The notes beneath the pieces are model-generated. The model saw only the letters and a list, made by a program, of their open reading frames with translations. It made no database searches and was not told the origin of the DNA. From an uncultured Paracoccaceae bacterium (GTDB lineage Bacteria; Pseudomonadota; Alphaproteobacteria; Rhodobacterales; Rhodobacteraceae), in assembly GCA_951812305.1 (NCBI GenBank), contig CATOSB010000026.1, forward strand, positions 1 to 37,880: a stretch of 37,880 nucleotides of DNA, in the 5' to 3' direction. Position 1 is the first letter of the stretch; the number at the start of each line of letters is the position of its first letter. The position numbers and the translations under genes are program-made. This document shows, in pieces, positions 26,759 to 36,005 of the stretch.

Positions 26759-27012
26759 GCTTCGGCTCCCGTTGGTTTGGCGCCCAATTCGCAAATCTCA
26801 AAGGCCACCAAATCGTCCCAACTGGACATCCATTCGGCGAACCGCGCGGGCTCATTGGTTTTCATGAGTTGGTAGCATGTCTGGCCGTCTGCTGTCAGCC
26901 AACTGTCGATGTATATAAGCCCGTCGGGCAGCATCCGGCCTTGAGAGCGAAACCGAGCGTATACCGGTTCCGGGCCATGCAGACAGGTCTCGATTATCAT
27001 GTATTCGGCCAT
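26755..27012 (-). CDS. DUF3303-family small protein
   Basis: This protein of about 85 residues (MAEYMIIETCLHGPEPVYARF, SQGRMLPDGLIYIDSWLTADGQTCYQLMKTNEPARFAEWMSSWDDLVAFEI) follows the DUF3303 pattern: MLP-G, a SW motif and W-DDLV-FE at the end. Function is unknown; the fold is probably a dimeric alpha-beta barrel. ATG 27012 gives the family N-terminus, while an in-frame ATG at 27102 is also possible. The stop overlaps the GTG of the GlnT-like gene, so translation is coupled and a shared role is likely. Confidence 0.75.
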   Translation of the reverse strand: MAEYMIIETCLHGPEPVYARFRSQGRMLPDGLIYIDSWLTADGQTCYQLMKTNEPARFAEWMSSWDDLVAFEICELGAKPTGAEA

Positions 27013-27214
27013 ATTGCTGGTATCCACTTGTTCCGAAACAAAGGCAACGCGGGTCAATAATTCCTTCAACTGTTGCCCTTGATCAACCAACGACCCATCC
27101 ATCGCCTGAAGGGTTCACGATTAGTCAGCACAGAATTGATTCTCTCAGTTAAGCCGAAGAATGCAGCAAAAAAACCGGAACAGGCATCTGATTGCGAATT
27201 TCGAACAAATTGTT

Positions 27215-27958
27215 TTAGTTTGTCGTGGGCATGTCTGGCGACACCGAAATCTGGCTGAACGACGGCGCCGCGACTTCTTTTAACAGTTTTCGCTGCATTG
27301 CTTGCGCGTAGTCGCTGTATCCCCTTGCCGCCAGTGCAAATGAATTCGGCCCGCGGATCACATTCTTACTGAAATAGACTTTCAGATCGGCGGTTTTGCT
27401 TTCGCGTGCGGTTGTGTTTTCCGTATCCGGTGCTGTTTTGATCACCGCCAGAGCGTTGACAGTGATACCTTGGAAAACATCAAGCGCGTAAACATTCGAC
27501 ATGGTCGGTCCAATATTATTCATGCCATCGCCTGAAACATCGACCGTTCGTTGCCAGCAATCGGACCTATCCCGGAGCATCTCGGCAGCAAACAACATTG
27601 CTGTGCTGAGTGCCGTTTTCAATCCTGCGCGCTGCTTCTTGTAGTTTCGGATGCGGCTGGCAGCCAATGAAATGTCGTCATTTGTGCGCAGCGCCGTCCA
27701 CGGTAGAACCAAGAACTGGTGATTGCGCGAGCTCCATTCAAAGGCGGCAATTTCAACAGTAGATCCAAGCAGCAAAATTGCTTCGCGAACCACCTCGCTC
27801 TCAAGCGCGAATGCGAGGCCATCAAGTTGCTGTCGGTACTCTTCTTCGTCTACCGAGCCTGAAACATCGAGCGCCAGAACAAGGGCAAGGCGGCACGGCT
27901 CTGCAAGGGCTGCCGTCGTGAGCAGGCAGAAAGAAAGAGCCGTGAGGACAAGGCGCAT
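27215..27958 (-). CDS. Secreted DUF1194 protein with von Willebrand A-like domain
   Basis: This 247-residue protein has a signal peptide MRLVLTALSFCLLTTAALA, then a vWA-like fold beginning LALVLALDVSGSVDEEEYRQQL. The DxSGS of the metal-ion site is at about residues 30-34, a threonine-containing loop follows, and TVDVSGDGMNNIGP gives the later MIDAS aspartate. This is the DUF1194 family, common in Rhodobacterales and of unknown role. ATG 27958 is chosen because it gives the signal peptide. It is monocistronic and divergent from the GlxA-type gene. Confidence 0.8.
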   Translation of the reverse strand: MRLVLTALSFCLLTTAALAEPCRLALVLALDVSGSVDEEEYRQQLDGLAFALESEVVREAILLLGSTVEIAAFEWSSRNHQFLVLPWTALRTNDDISLAASRIRNYKKQRAGLKTALSTAMLFAAEMLRDRSDCWQRTVDVSGDGMNNIGPTMSNVYALDVFQGITVNALAVIKTAPDTENTTARESKTADLKVYFSKNVIRGPNSFALAARGYSDYAQAMQRKLLKEVAAPSFSQISVSPDMPTTN

Positions 27959-28281
27959 GCCGCAGTGTTGCTCTAGCATGAGAACATGTCGAGCGAATAA
28001 ATCCTGCAAATCGCAAGGGCGGCGGTACGAAACTTGTTGGCGTGTGAAATCGAGTGTTCCCGGGAAAAGCGCCCGACGGATTTTCGACAATTAGCGTCGT
28101 TACAGCGTTTCGAAATTAACTTGAGACACATGTTTATTTCGAAGCGCTCGCAACGCTTAAATGTTGCGCGCGTTTCGCGAAAATCCCTGATTCAGGTTTT
28201 TTCGATACGCAATGGGGTTTGGCGTGGCTGGGAATACTACCAATTCTGTACTTTTCCGAAACAGACGGATATTTGCCGGAT
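27959..28281. promoter_or_regulatory. Divergent promoter region with 13-bp inverted repeat
   Basis: About 320 bp between the DUF1194 gene and the GlxA-type regulator. AGCGTTTCGAAAT at 28104-28116 and ATTTCGAAGCGCT at 28136-28148 are inverted repeats with 12 of 13 matches and a 19-bp spacer, each with a TTCGAA core. The two cores are 31 bp apart (start to start), about three helical turns, as expected for cooperative binding on one face. No small gene is evident. Confidence 0.45.
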
Positions 28282-29226
28282 ATGGCCGCTGAAGAATTCG
28301 AACAACCAGTACAGATTGGCATTCTGCCAGTGCCGGGGTTTGCTCTGATGTCATACGCATGCGTGGTCGAACCGCTTCGTGCTGCAAATCACCTAAGTCG
28401 TCGCAGGCTGTATGACGTTGTTCACGTTGAGGGTGCTGAAAGCTCTGTTGGGGCCGTGGCCCCAAAAGTCGCGCGGGTTGGGGATGATCTGCGCTTGCGC
28501 ATGTTATTTGTGGTGGCAGGTGGTGAACCCAACCAATATCAAAATCCTGCGCTGATCGCCTGGCTCAGACGCTTAAGTCGGCAAGGCGTGATACTGTGCG
28601 GTATATCCGGCGGTCCGGTCATTTTGGCTCATGCCGGATTGATGGACGGGCGTCGGATGACCGTGCATTGGGAACACGCCTCTGCGTTGTCGGAATACGA
28701 TGAGCGGTTACTCATTGAACGGTCGCTGTATGTTATCGACCGGGATCGGGTGACGTGTGCTGGTGGCACCGCGCCATTGGATCTGATGCATGCTATCATT
28801 GCACAAGACCACGGCTCTGTTTTGGCCCAGCTGGTCAGCGATTGGTTTCTGCACACGGATATCAGGCCATCGTCGGGTGCCCAGCGTGCCGGATTGGTGG
28901 AGCGGGTTGGTACGACCTCAGCACCGATCCTTGCGGCGGTTGAAGCCATGGAAAACCATGTCGCCGACCCACTGGGCTTATCGGATCTCGGGATGATCGC
29001 CGGTGTTTCGGCCCGACAATTGGGGCGGTTGTTTCAAGATCGTTTGGGCATCCCACCGATGGGATATTATCGAAATCTTCGACTGGCCGTTGCAGAGCGC
29101 CTTTTGACCGGCTCTGCCATGCCACTGACGGAAATTGCGCTGGCGACCGGATTTGCCAGTTCTTCGCATTTTGCCCGCGTTTATGCGGGACAATTTGGCA
29201 GGCCGCCATCTCAGGCGCGCCGGTGA
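28282..29226 (+). CDS. GlxA-type AraC-family regulator with DJ-1/PfpI-like domain
   Basis: This 314-residue regulator has an N-terminal DJ-1/PfpI (class I amidotransferase-like) domain (about 8-185: VQIGILPVPGFALMSYACVVEPLRAAN; GVILCGISGGPVILAHAGLMDGRRMTVHWEHASAL). The nucleophile position reads CGISGG. The C-terminal AraC double helix-turn-helix is at about 215-314 (LGLSDLGMIAGVSARQLGRLFQ; PLTEIALATGFASSSHFARVYAGQFGRPPSQAR). ATG 28282 (MAAEEFEQP) is preferred to 28219. In related bacteria such GlxA proteins control quaternary-amine or N-methyl compound genes near GlnT-type genes; here that is inference. Confidence 0.85.
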   Translation: MAAEEFEQPVQIGILPVPGFALMSYACVVEPLRAANHLSRRRLYDVVHVEGAESSVGAVAPKVARVGDDLRLRMLFVVAGGEPNQYQNPALIAWLRRLSRQGVILCGISGGPVILAHAGLMDGRRMTVHWEHASALSEYDERLLIERSLYVIDRDRVTCAGGTAPLDLMHAIIAQDHGSVLAQLVSDWFLHTDIRPSSGAQRAGLVERVGTTSAPILAAVEAMENHVADPLGLSDLGMIAGVSARQLGRLFQDRLGIPPMGYYRNLRLAVAERLLTGSAMPLTEIALATGFASSSHFARVYAGQFGRPPSQARR

Positions 29227-29536
29227 CTTGTGGATTTGCAGTGCCGCGCTAGTGTGCGGGCAACAGGCGGAGGGCGGTGATGCGAATTCTAGTATTGCAA
29301 CATGCGGCGGTCGAACATCCAGGAATATTCAGGGAATTTCTATCAGAACCTGAGTTCTGGATAAGCGCTATATCTGGTATTCGACCTGCCTGATTGTTTC
29401 CGGCACGGTTATGGGTCCCATTTTAACTTTGGTTTTCCCGAGCATATAGGCTGCGACACACGAGATGAGGTGTACGAATGCGTTGGCAGGCGATCTGTGT
29501 CGAGTGTGTTCCAGTCCCATGCTGGTTTTCAACTTA

Positions 29537-30705
29537 TACCAACGGCGGGATGATTTGACTCGCTTTTTGGATTCCCAAATTGTTCGGTATGTGACTCACT
29601 GTTTCTGTCCAGAGAGGGAGGGAGATATGGGTGCCGCGGTTCCGGTTTTGCGCGATGATTTCACGGTGCACGAGTTGCGCGCTTTAGCCGGTCGCGCGTC
29701 GAACGGCAAAGTAGCACGTCGGCTTTTGGCGATTGCTCTGGTGCTTGAAGGGTCGTCGCGCAAGGTTGCTGCCCAGAGTTGCGGGATGGATCGCCAAACC
29801 CTTCGAGACTGGGTCCATCGATACAATGTCGAAGGTCCTGACGGGCTGTCAGATCGTGGGGGTGGCGGCGCGAAACCTCGATTGTCGCCGGAGCAGATAG
29901 CGCAGCTTGCGGTCTGGGTGGAGGCTGGCCCTGATCCGGCCCGCGATGGTGTGGTTCGCTGGCGTCGCGCCGATCTTGCCCGGCGCATTGAGGCGGAGTT
30001 CGAGATCAAGCTCCACGAACGCACAGTAGGTAGTTATTTGGTTCAACTGGGCTTTCGCAGGCTGTCGGTCCGCCCCGAACATCCCAACGCCGACCCAGTG
30101 GCACAGACTGCATTTAAAAAAAACTTTGCCAGCATCGTAGCCGACATTTTGACTGAACGGGCGAAAGGAAAGCCACTGGAAATATGGTTCCAGGACGAAG
30201 CACGGGTGGGCCAGCAGGGAACACTCACCCGTGTCTGGGCGAAGCGGGGAACCCGCCCACGTGCGCCCCGGGATACCCGCTACAAATGGAGCTACGTATT
30301 TGGCGCTGCCTGTCCGGCACGTGGTGCCGCAGCTGGGCTGATCCTGCCTTATGTTAACACAGAGGCGATGGGCCTGCATCTCGACGAGGTCTCAAAAACA
30401 ATCGCACCCGGTTCTCATGCGCTCCTGGTCACAGATGGCGCGGGGTGGCACGGAGCCAAGGGGCTCTTGGTGCCAGACAACATAACGCTCCTGAAGCTGC
30501 CCCCCTATGCGCCCGAACTCAACCCGATGGAAAATGTCTGGGCCTATCTGCGCTCCAACAAGCTGGCCATCACCGTGTTCGATACCTACGAGCAGATCCT
30601 CGACAAATGCGCAGACGCCTGGAACTTCTTCGAAAATGACCCGCAGCGCATAACCTCAATAACGACCAGAGAATGGGCAACGGTCAATTGATCAAGCCGT
30701 TGGTA
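29537..30705 (+). mobile_element. IS630-family insertion sequence 1
   Basis: This element of about 1169 bp has inverted ends TACCAACGGC / GCCGTTGGTA. It lies in the IS982 transposase gene, where the intact sequence reads CAACTTATCGAAC. The flanks CTTA and TTATCG show a duplication of TTA (which contains the TA typical of IS630). Its single long gene encodes the transposase. Confidence 0.88.
29627..30691 (+). CDS. IS630-family transposase (single frame)
   Basis: This 354-residue transposase has an N-terminal helix-turn-helix region (VARRLLAIALVLEGSSRKVAAQSCGMDRQTLRDWVHRYN) and winged-helix part (residues 1-about 165). The DDE domain follows: D in IWFQDEARVGQQG, D in ALLVTDGAGWH and E in PPYAPELNPMENVWAYLR. 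ATG 29627 follows AGGGAGGGAG; the open frame upstream of it is IS982 sequence. A run of eight A (30116-30123) at FKKNF keeps the two halves in one frame. Confidence 0.9.
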   Translation: MGAAVPVLRDDFTVHELRALAGRASNGKVARRLLAIALVLEGSSRKVAAQSCGMDRQTLRDWVHRYNVEGPDGLSDRGGGGAKPRLSPEQIAQLAVWVEAGPDPARDGVVRWRRADLARRIEAEFEIKLHERTVGSYLVQLGFRRLSVRPEHPNADPVAQTAFKKNFASIVADILTERAKGKPLEIWFQDEARVGQQGTLTRVWAKRGTRPRAPRDTRYKWSYVFGAACPARGAAAGLILPYVNTEAMGLHLDEVSKTIAPGSHALLVTDGAGWHGAKGLLVPDNITLLKLPPYAPELNPMENVWAYLRSNKLAITVFDTYEQILDKCADAWNFFENDPQRITSITTREWATVN

Positions 30706-30863
30706 TTATCGAACAGAGTTTCGATGATGAACCGCCTTCGCAACAGGATTTTGTTCAGGATTGGCAGGAGATAGTTTTTCATGTTGCGGCGAATGCCGGT
30801 GACGAGGTGGAGCCCACGCTGCCAGAGCCGTTGGAAGAGGGATTTGGAGATATAGCCCTTATC

Positions 30864-32464
30864 GTAACTCCCAAGCACCCCCCACGTTTGAGTGTTATTG
30901 TCAGTTTTATGGTGAGTCGAATTTGCCATTTTGCGCGTGTTTTTTTTCTTTCTTGTCTGAATTCTGTGGCGCCGGGTTGATTTCTCTGAATCAGTGGTGG
31001 GATGGATCAGGTTGCCGCCCTTGAACAACTTCTCGCCACGGCTCTGCGTCGGATCGCTGAGCTTGAAGCTGCGTTGGCGAGCATGGCGGAAGAGATCACG
31101 GACCTGCGCCGACAGTTGGCCAAGAACAGCAGCAATAGCAGCAAGCCCCCTTCAAGTGATGGCCTGAAGAAGCCAGCCCCGCGCAGCCTGCGTGGCAAAT
31201 CCGGAAAGAAAAGTGGCGGCCAAGTTGGCCACCGGGGCGACACCCTGCGCCAGACGTCAACACCCGACTTTGTCGAACGGCATGAGGCGACGCATTGCAG
31301 CGCCTGTCAGAGCGCCCTGACGGCGGAGATGGTGAAAGGGATCGAGAAGCGTCAGGTGTTCGACTTGCCTGCGCCACGCCTGGAGGTCACCGAGCATCAG
31401 GCGGCGGTTTATTGTTGCGACCATTGTCGAGCCACGACGACGGCTGGCTTTCCCGATGGCGTGGCCGCGCATGTGCAATATGGCACGCGCATGCGGGCAG
31501 TGGCGGTCTATTGCAATGTTCAGCAGCTGATACCCGAGGATCGGGTCTGCCAGCTTATGCGCGACCTGTTTGGGGCCACCAGCTTGTGCGCGGCCAGCGT
31601 GACCAACTGGACGCGCGGCGCGGCAAATAAGATGGGTGTCGTGGTTGAACACATTCTCGCCCGGCTTGCCGAAGGCGGCGTTCGGCATCTGGACGAGACC
31701 GGACTTCGTGTTGCCGGCAAGCTGCACTGGCTGCACACGATCTGCGATACCGCCTTCACCCATTACCGCATCAGCGCCAAACGCGGTGCTGTTCCAACCT
31801 TCCTGACCGGCGGGACGATCATTCATGATCACTGGAAACCCTACTACGCCCATATGAGCGGAGTGGACGCCCACGCCCTCTGCGGGGCGCATCACTTGCG
31901 CGAACTCAAGGCCATCGAAGAGATCGAAAAAGAGCCTTGGGCGACGGAGATGAGCGCAGTGCTTCATAGCGCCAATCAGCTCAGATGCGCGGCTCAGGAT
32001 CAAGGCGAGACCGAACTCCCGGAACTGGTTCGCCAGGGTATAGTCACCAGATACATGGCGATCCTCGCCAAGGGGCTCGCCTTCCACGAACGCCAGCCCC
32101 CGCTGGCCAAAAGCCCCGGCACCCGCGGCCGAAAAGCCAGGCGGCCAGGCCACAACCTGCTCCTCCGCCTGCGTGACTACCGCGATGACGTTTTGCGATT
32201 CATCGCCGACTTCGCGGTCCCATTCACAAACAATCAGGCCGAACAGGACCTGCGCATGATGAAGCTGCGCATGAAAATCTCGGGCACCTTCCGCACCCTC
32301 GAGGGCGCGCGGGTCTTCGCCGACATCAGGTCCGTCATCTCGACGGCCAGAAAACACCGGTTCAACATCCTGGAAATCCTGACCCTGTCACCACCTCAGA
32401 TCATCGCACGGCTCTGACGGAACAAAACCCCGCAACCCTATCGGACAGGGTGCTTGGGAGTTAC
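30864..32464 (+). mobile_element. IS66-family (ISBst12-like) insertion sequence 1
   Basis: This 1601-bp element has perfect terminal repeats GTAACTCCCAAGCACCC / GGGTGCTTGGGAGTTAC and an 8-bp duplication CCCTTATC (30856-30863 and 32465-32472), as known for IS66. It carries only the tnpC-type gene, without tnpA and tnpB, like the ISBst12 subgroup. It is inserted in the IS982 copy B transposase gene. Confidence 0.92.
31002..32417 (+). CDS. tnpC: IS66-family transposase TnpC
   Basis: This 471-residue protein has an N-terminal leucine-rich coiled coil (ALEQLLATALRRIAELEAALASMAEEITDLRRQL) followed by NSSNSSKPPSSDG, typical of IS66 TnpC. A zinc-binding region follows (HCSACQSAL near residue 97; YCCDHCRATT near 137). 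The catalytic domain has D in RHLDETGLRV, D in IIHDHWKPY and E in NNQAEQDLRMMKLRMKISG. Complete and probably active. Confidence 0.93.
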   Translation: MDQVAALEQLLATALRRIAELEAALASMAEEITDLRRQLAKNSSNSSKPPSSDGLKKPAPRSLRGKSGKKSGGQVGHRGDTLRQTSTPDFVERHEATHCSACQSALTAEMVKGIEKRQVFDLPAPRLEVTEHQAAVYCCDHCRATTTAGFPDGVAAHVQYGTRMRAVAVYCNVQQLIPEDRVCQLMRDLFGATSLCAASVTNWTRGAANKMGVVVEHILARLAEGGVRHLDETGLRVAGKLHWLHTICDTAFTHYRISAKRGAVPTFLTGGTIIHDHWKPYYAHMSGVDAHALCGAHHLRELKAIEEIEKEPWATEMSAVLHSANQLRCAAQDQGETELPELVRQGIVTRYMAILAKGLAFHERQPPLAKSPGTRGRKARRPGHNLLLRLRDYRDDVLRFIADFAVPFTNNQAEQDLRMMKLRMKISGTFRTLEGARVFADIRSVISTARKHRFNILEILTLSPPQIIARL

Positions 32465-33169
32465 CCCTTATCAGCAAATATTTTGCCTTCGAGGCCCGCG
32501 ATCATGGCTTCAAACGGCTTTCGATCATCGACATTACCTGCCGTGATTTTGACGGCCATGATCTCCCCCTTGTTGTTGATGATTAGATGCAGTTTGAAGC
32601 CAAAGAACCAGCCCATTGTGCTGCGACCGCGCTTTGCCAGCCCCTTGAAGACCTTGTTTCGATTAATGCGGGCATTGTGGCAGACCGCGAGCTTAGTGCT
32701 GTCGGCAAAATAGACGCCGGTTTTTTCACCGCTGAAGCAGTGCAGCAGTATGCAAAACGGCACCATTAATCTTGGCATGAGGCTGACAAACCGACCATAG
32801 CTCGGGAGGGTGCCAAAGCAGTCACGGTATTTCTGCTCAACGCCATAAATCCAATAATGTTTGAAGTCCTTGAACGGCGACAAGTGAAACAAGACCATGA
32901 TGAACAGGCTCTCCCCCAGGGTCAGCTTGCCGGAGCGAAGCCTCTGACGACCCGAGGGGATCAACCGGTGGCGCTCCCAGTCCTCGTAGGTTTTTGCAAA
33001 ATCATCGAGACAGACAAAAAGTGCGGTGTTAGTGATCGACATGAGTGGCGGTCCATATTGTGTCGCTTTTGAACCTTGAATCATGGGGCAACGTACCTGG
33101 AACCCCTCTCACCCCATACTAATCACGGGGGCATTCAGGCTGGTCAACACGGGGCAAAAGGTGCGCGCC

Positions 33170-33610
33170 ATGGAGAACAACTTCCCAATCAACGAAGATC
33201 TCGCTTATGAGAAGATCCGGGACCTCATGTTCGACATGATGGAAGAGGACCCCAACCGTTTCTACGCCCTCACGGATAAGCTCAATGAACTGGCTGCGCT
33301 CCCTAAAAGAACCATGACACTTGTGCTCGATCTGATGGCTGCCACTCCCTTTCAGGTGATCATCCCGAAACACGTACGGAAAAATGACCCTGATACATTC
33401 AAAGCAGATCACGAAACCGTTTCAAATGTTCTATTTCTTGGAGAGTTTGGCGGAATTGCCGTTGAACTGGAGCCAAATGAGGCTTTGAGAGAACCGAGGA
33501 TCATTTCCATAACAATGGTGGAAATCCCTCATCGCAACCCTCTGCGAAAAAGGGTCAACGAGTATCGTAAAAAACGAATCAAAAAACTACGAAAAAATTC
33601 TGTCGAGTAG
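33170..33610 (+). CDS. IS982 passenger protein, unknown function (copy B, intact)
   Basis: This has the same 146-residue sequence as the copy A passenger, starting MENNFPINEDLAYEK and ending RKKRIKKLRKNSVE. It is intact although the transposase of this copy has been destroyed. It is transcribed outward toward the amidotransferase fragment. Confidence 0.7.
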   Translation: MENNFPINEDLAYEKIRDLMFDMMEEDPNRFYALTDKLNELAALPKRTMTLVLDLMAATPFQVIIPKHVRKNDPDTFKADHETVSNVLFLGEFGGIAVELEPNEALREPRIISITMVEIPHRNPLRKRVNEYRKKRIKKLRKNSVE

Positions 33611-33862
33611 TGCACTGGTGACGCCAACGTCTTATCCAGAATCGGGGTTATCAGAGGATGGCCACAGCTGGGATGCGGTGGAATTGGACGAGGGCGAGCC
33701 ATTGCCCGCGTTAGATGGCTATGACGCGCTTTGGGCTATGGGTGGCCCGATGGATGTCTGGCAAGAGGATGCCCATCCTTGGTTGGTCAAGGAAAAGCAG
33801 TTCATTCGCGAGGCGGTAGAAGGGCGCGGGTTGCCCTTTCTAACCTGAGTTCTGGATAAGCG

Positions 33863-34756
33863 CTATATCTGGTATTCGACCTGCCTGATTGTTTCCGGCA
33901 CGGTTATGGGTCCCATTTTAACTTTGGTTTTCCCGAGCATATAGGCTGCGACACACGAGATGAGGTGTACGAATGCGTTGGCAGGCGATCTGTGTCGAGT
34001 GTGTTCCAGTCCCATGCTGGTTTTCAACTTATCGAACAGAGTTTCGATGATGAACCGCCTTCGCAACAGGATTTTGTTCAGGATTGGCAGGAGATAGTTT
34101 TTCATGTTGCGGCGAATGCCGGTGACGAGGTGGAGGCCACGCTGCCAGAGCCGTTGGAAGAGGGATTTGGAGATATAGCCCTTATCAGCAAATATTTTGC
34201 CTTCGAGGCCCGCGATCATGGCTTCAAACGGCTTTCGATCATCGACATTACCTGCCGTGATTTTGACGGCCATGATCTCCCCCTTGTTGTTGATGATTAG
34301 ATGCAGTTTGAAGCCAAAGAACCAGCCCATTGTGCTGCGACCGCGCTTTGCCAGCCCCTTGAAGACCTTGTTTCGATTAATGCGGGCATTGTGGCAGACC
34401 GCGAGCTTAGTGCTGTCGGCAAAATAGACGCCGGTTTTTTCACCGCTGAAGCAGTGCAGCAGTATGCAAAACGGCACCATTAATCTTGGCATGAGGCTGA
34501 CAAACCGACCATAGCTCGGGAGGGTGCCAAAGCAGTCACGGTATTTCTGCTCAACGCCATAAATCCAATAATGTTTGAAGTCCTTGAACGGCGACAAGTG
34601 AAACAAGACCATGATGAACAGGCTCTCCCCCAGGGTCAGCTTGCCGGCGCGAAGCCTCTGACGACCCGAGGGGATCAACCGGTGGCGCTCCCAGTCCTCG
34701 TAGGTTTTTGCAAAATCATCGAGACAGACAAAAAGTGCGGTGTTAGTGATCGACAT
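33863..34756 (-). CDS. IS982-family transposase (copy C, intact)
   Basis: This 297-residue transposase is nearly identical to copy A. Two substitutions are visible: RLRAGKLTL instead of RLRSGKLTL, and AAYMLGKTK instead of AAYRLGKTK. The likely DDE residues D114, D191 and E238 are present. It could move copies A and B. Confidence 0.9.
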   Translation of the reverse strand: MSITNTALFVCLDDFAKTYEDWERHRLIPSGRQRLRAGKLTLGESLFIMVLFHLSPFKDFKHYWIYGVEQKYRDCFGTLPSYGRFVSLMPRLMVPFCILLHCFSGEKTGVYFADSTKLAVCHNARINRNKVFKGLAKRGRSTMGWFFGFKLHLIINNKGEIMAVKITAGNVDDRKPFEAMIAGLEGKIFADKGYISKSLFQRLWQRGLHLVTGIRRNMKNYLLPILNKILLRRRFIIETLFDKLKTSMGLEHTRHRSPANAFVHLISCVAAYMLGKTKVKMGPITVPETIRQVEYQI

Positions 34757-34884
34757 GAGTGGCGGTCCATATTGTGTCGCTTTTGAACCTTGAATCATGG
34801 GGCAACGTACTTGGAAACCCCTCTCACCCCATACTAATCACGGGGGCATTCAGGCTGGTCAACACGGGGCAAAAGGTGCGCGCC

Positions 34885-35302
34885 ATGGAGAACAACTTCC
34901 CAATCAACGAAGATCTCGCTTATGAGAAGATCCGGGACCTCATGTTCGACATGATGGAAGAGGACCCCAACCGTTTCTACGCCCTCACGGATAAGCTCAA
35001 TGAACTGGCTGCGCTCCCTAAAAGAACCATGACACTTGTGCTCGATCTGATGGCTGCCACTCCCTTTCAGGTGATCATCCCGAAACACGTACGGAAAAAT
35101 GACCCTGATACATTCAAAGCGGATCACGAAACCGTTTCAAATGTTCTATTTCTTGGAGAGTTTGGCGGAATTGCCGTTGAACTGGAGCCAAATGAGGCTT
35201 TGAGAGAACCGAGGATCATTTCCATAACAATGGTGGAAATCCCTCATCGCAACCCTCTGCGAAAAAGGGTCAACGAGTATCGTAAAAAACGAATCAAAAA
35301 AC
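34885..35302 (+). pseudogene. IS982 passenger gene of copy C, truncated by IS66
   Basis: The sequence follows the intact passenger from MENNFPINEDL up to RKKRIKK and is then cut by the IS66 end at 35303, losing the last residues (LRKNSVE). The frame runs on into the IS66 end. The product lacks only the tail but gains unrelated residues. One extra base upstream (near 34816) shifts the longer open frame seen in copies A and B, which supports the start at MENN. Confidence 0.8.
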
Positions 35303-36005
35303 GTAACTCCCAAGCACCCCCCACGTTTGAGTGTTATTGTCAGTTTTATGGTGAGTCGAATTTGCCATTTTGCGCGTGTTTTTTTTCTTTCTTGTCTGAA
35401 TTCTGTGGCGCCGGGTTGATTTCTCTGAATCAGTGGTGGGATGGATCAGGTTGCCGCCCTTGAACAACTTCTCGCCACGGCTCTGCGTCGGATCGCTGAG
35501 CTTGAAGCTGCGTTGGCGAGCATGGCGGAAGAGATCACGGACCTGCGCCGACAGTTGGCCAAGAACAGCAGCAATAGCAGCAAGCCCCCTTCAAGTGATG
35601 GCCTGAAGAAGCCAGCCCCGCGCAGCCTGCGTGGCAAATCCGGAAAGAAAAGTGGCGGCCAAGTTGGCCACCGGGGCGACACCCTGCGCCAGACGTCAAC
35701 ACCCGACTTTGTCGAACGGCATGAGGCGACGCATTGCAGCGCCTGTCAGAGCGCCCTGACGGCGGAGATGGTGAAAGGGATCGAGAAGCGTCAGGTGTTC
35801 GACTTGCCTGCGCCACGCCTGGAGGTCACCGAGCATCAGGCGGCGGTTTATTGTTGCGACCATTGTCGAGCCACGACGACGGCTGGCTTTCCCGATGGCG
35901 TGGCCGCGCATGTGCAATATGGCACGCGCATGCGGGCAGTGGCGGTCTATTGCAATGTTCAGCAGCTGATACCCGAGGATCGGGTCTGCCAGCTTATACC
36001 AAGGG

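Larger units (their letters stand above)
29368..33042 (-). pseudogene. IS982-family transposase of copy B, split into three pieces
   Basis: The N-terminal part (32473-33042) encodes MSITNTALF through GLEGKIFADKG. A middle piece lies between the two insertions (about 30706-30863) and the C-terminal end is at 29368-29536. Sequence agrees with the intact copies A and C apart from the insertions. Confidence 0.88.
29348..33648 (-). mobile_element. IS982-family element, copy B, carrying nested IS630 and IS66 insertions
   Basis: The ends ACCTGAGTTCTGGATAAG (29348) and CTTATCCAGAATCGGGGT (ending 33648) are the same as in copy A, in opposite orientation. About 1.52 kb of IS982 remains after subtracting the IS630 (29537-30705) and IS66 (30864-32464) insertions with their duplications. 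The passenger gene is intact and the transposase gene is broken twice, so this copy can move only with help from copies A or C. Confidence 0.92.
29341..33655. repeat. 7-bp target duplication of IS982 copy B
   Basis: TATCAGA at 29341-29347 and 33649-33655 flank copy B and its nested elements. Removing one copy restores the amidotransferase reading frame. Confidence 0.85.
29280..33842 (+). pseudogene. Class I glutamine amidotransferase, disrupted twice by IS982 copies
   Basis: The 5' piece (29280-29347) starts MRILVLQHAAVEHPGIFREFLS behind a purine-rich site. After IS982 copy B the gene resumes in frame, one TATCAGA duplication removed, as EDGHSWDAVELDEGEPLPALDGYDALWAMGGPMDVWQEDAHPW (33656-33842). 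It stops again at IS982 copy C at LPFL. The block LWAMGGPM is typical of GMP-synthase-like amidotransferase domains. The catalytic Cys-His-Glu part would lie beyond the second insertion, outside the window. It follows the GlxA-type gene by 54 bp and was probably its operon partner. Confidence 0.85.
33843..35302 (-). mobile_element. IS982-family element, copy C, cut by an IS66 insertion
   Basis: The left end ACCTGAGTTCTGGATAAG starts at 33843. The other terminal repeat is not in the window, because the IS66 copy starting at 35303 interrupts the passenger gene before it. It has the same orientation as copy B and lies in the same target gene, 194 bp downstream. It differs from copies A and B at a few bases, including one extra A near 34816. 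Confidence 0.9.

Noticed and set aside
31257..32357. Minus-strand open frame (366 codons) in the IS66 element
   Set aside because: It is antisense to TnpC, which has full domain support.
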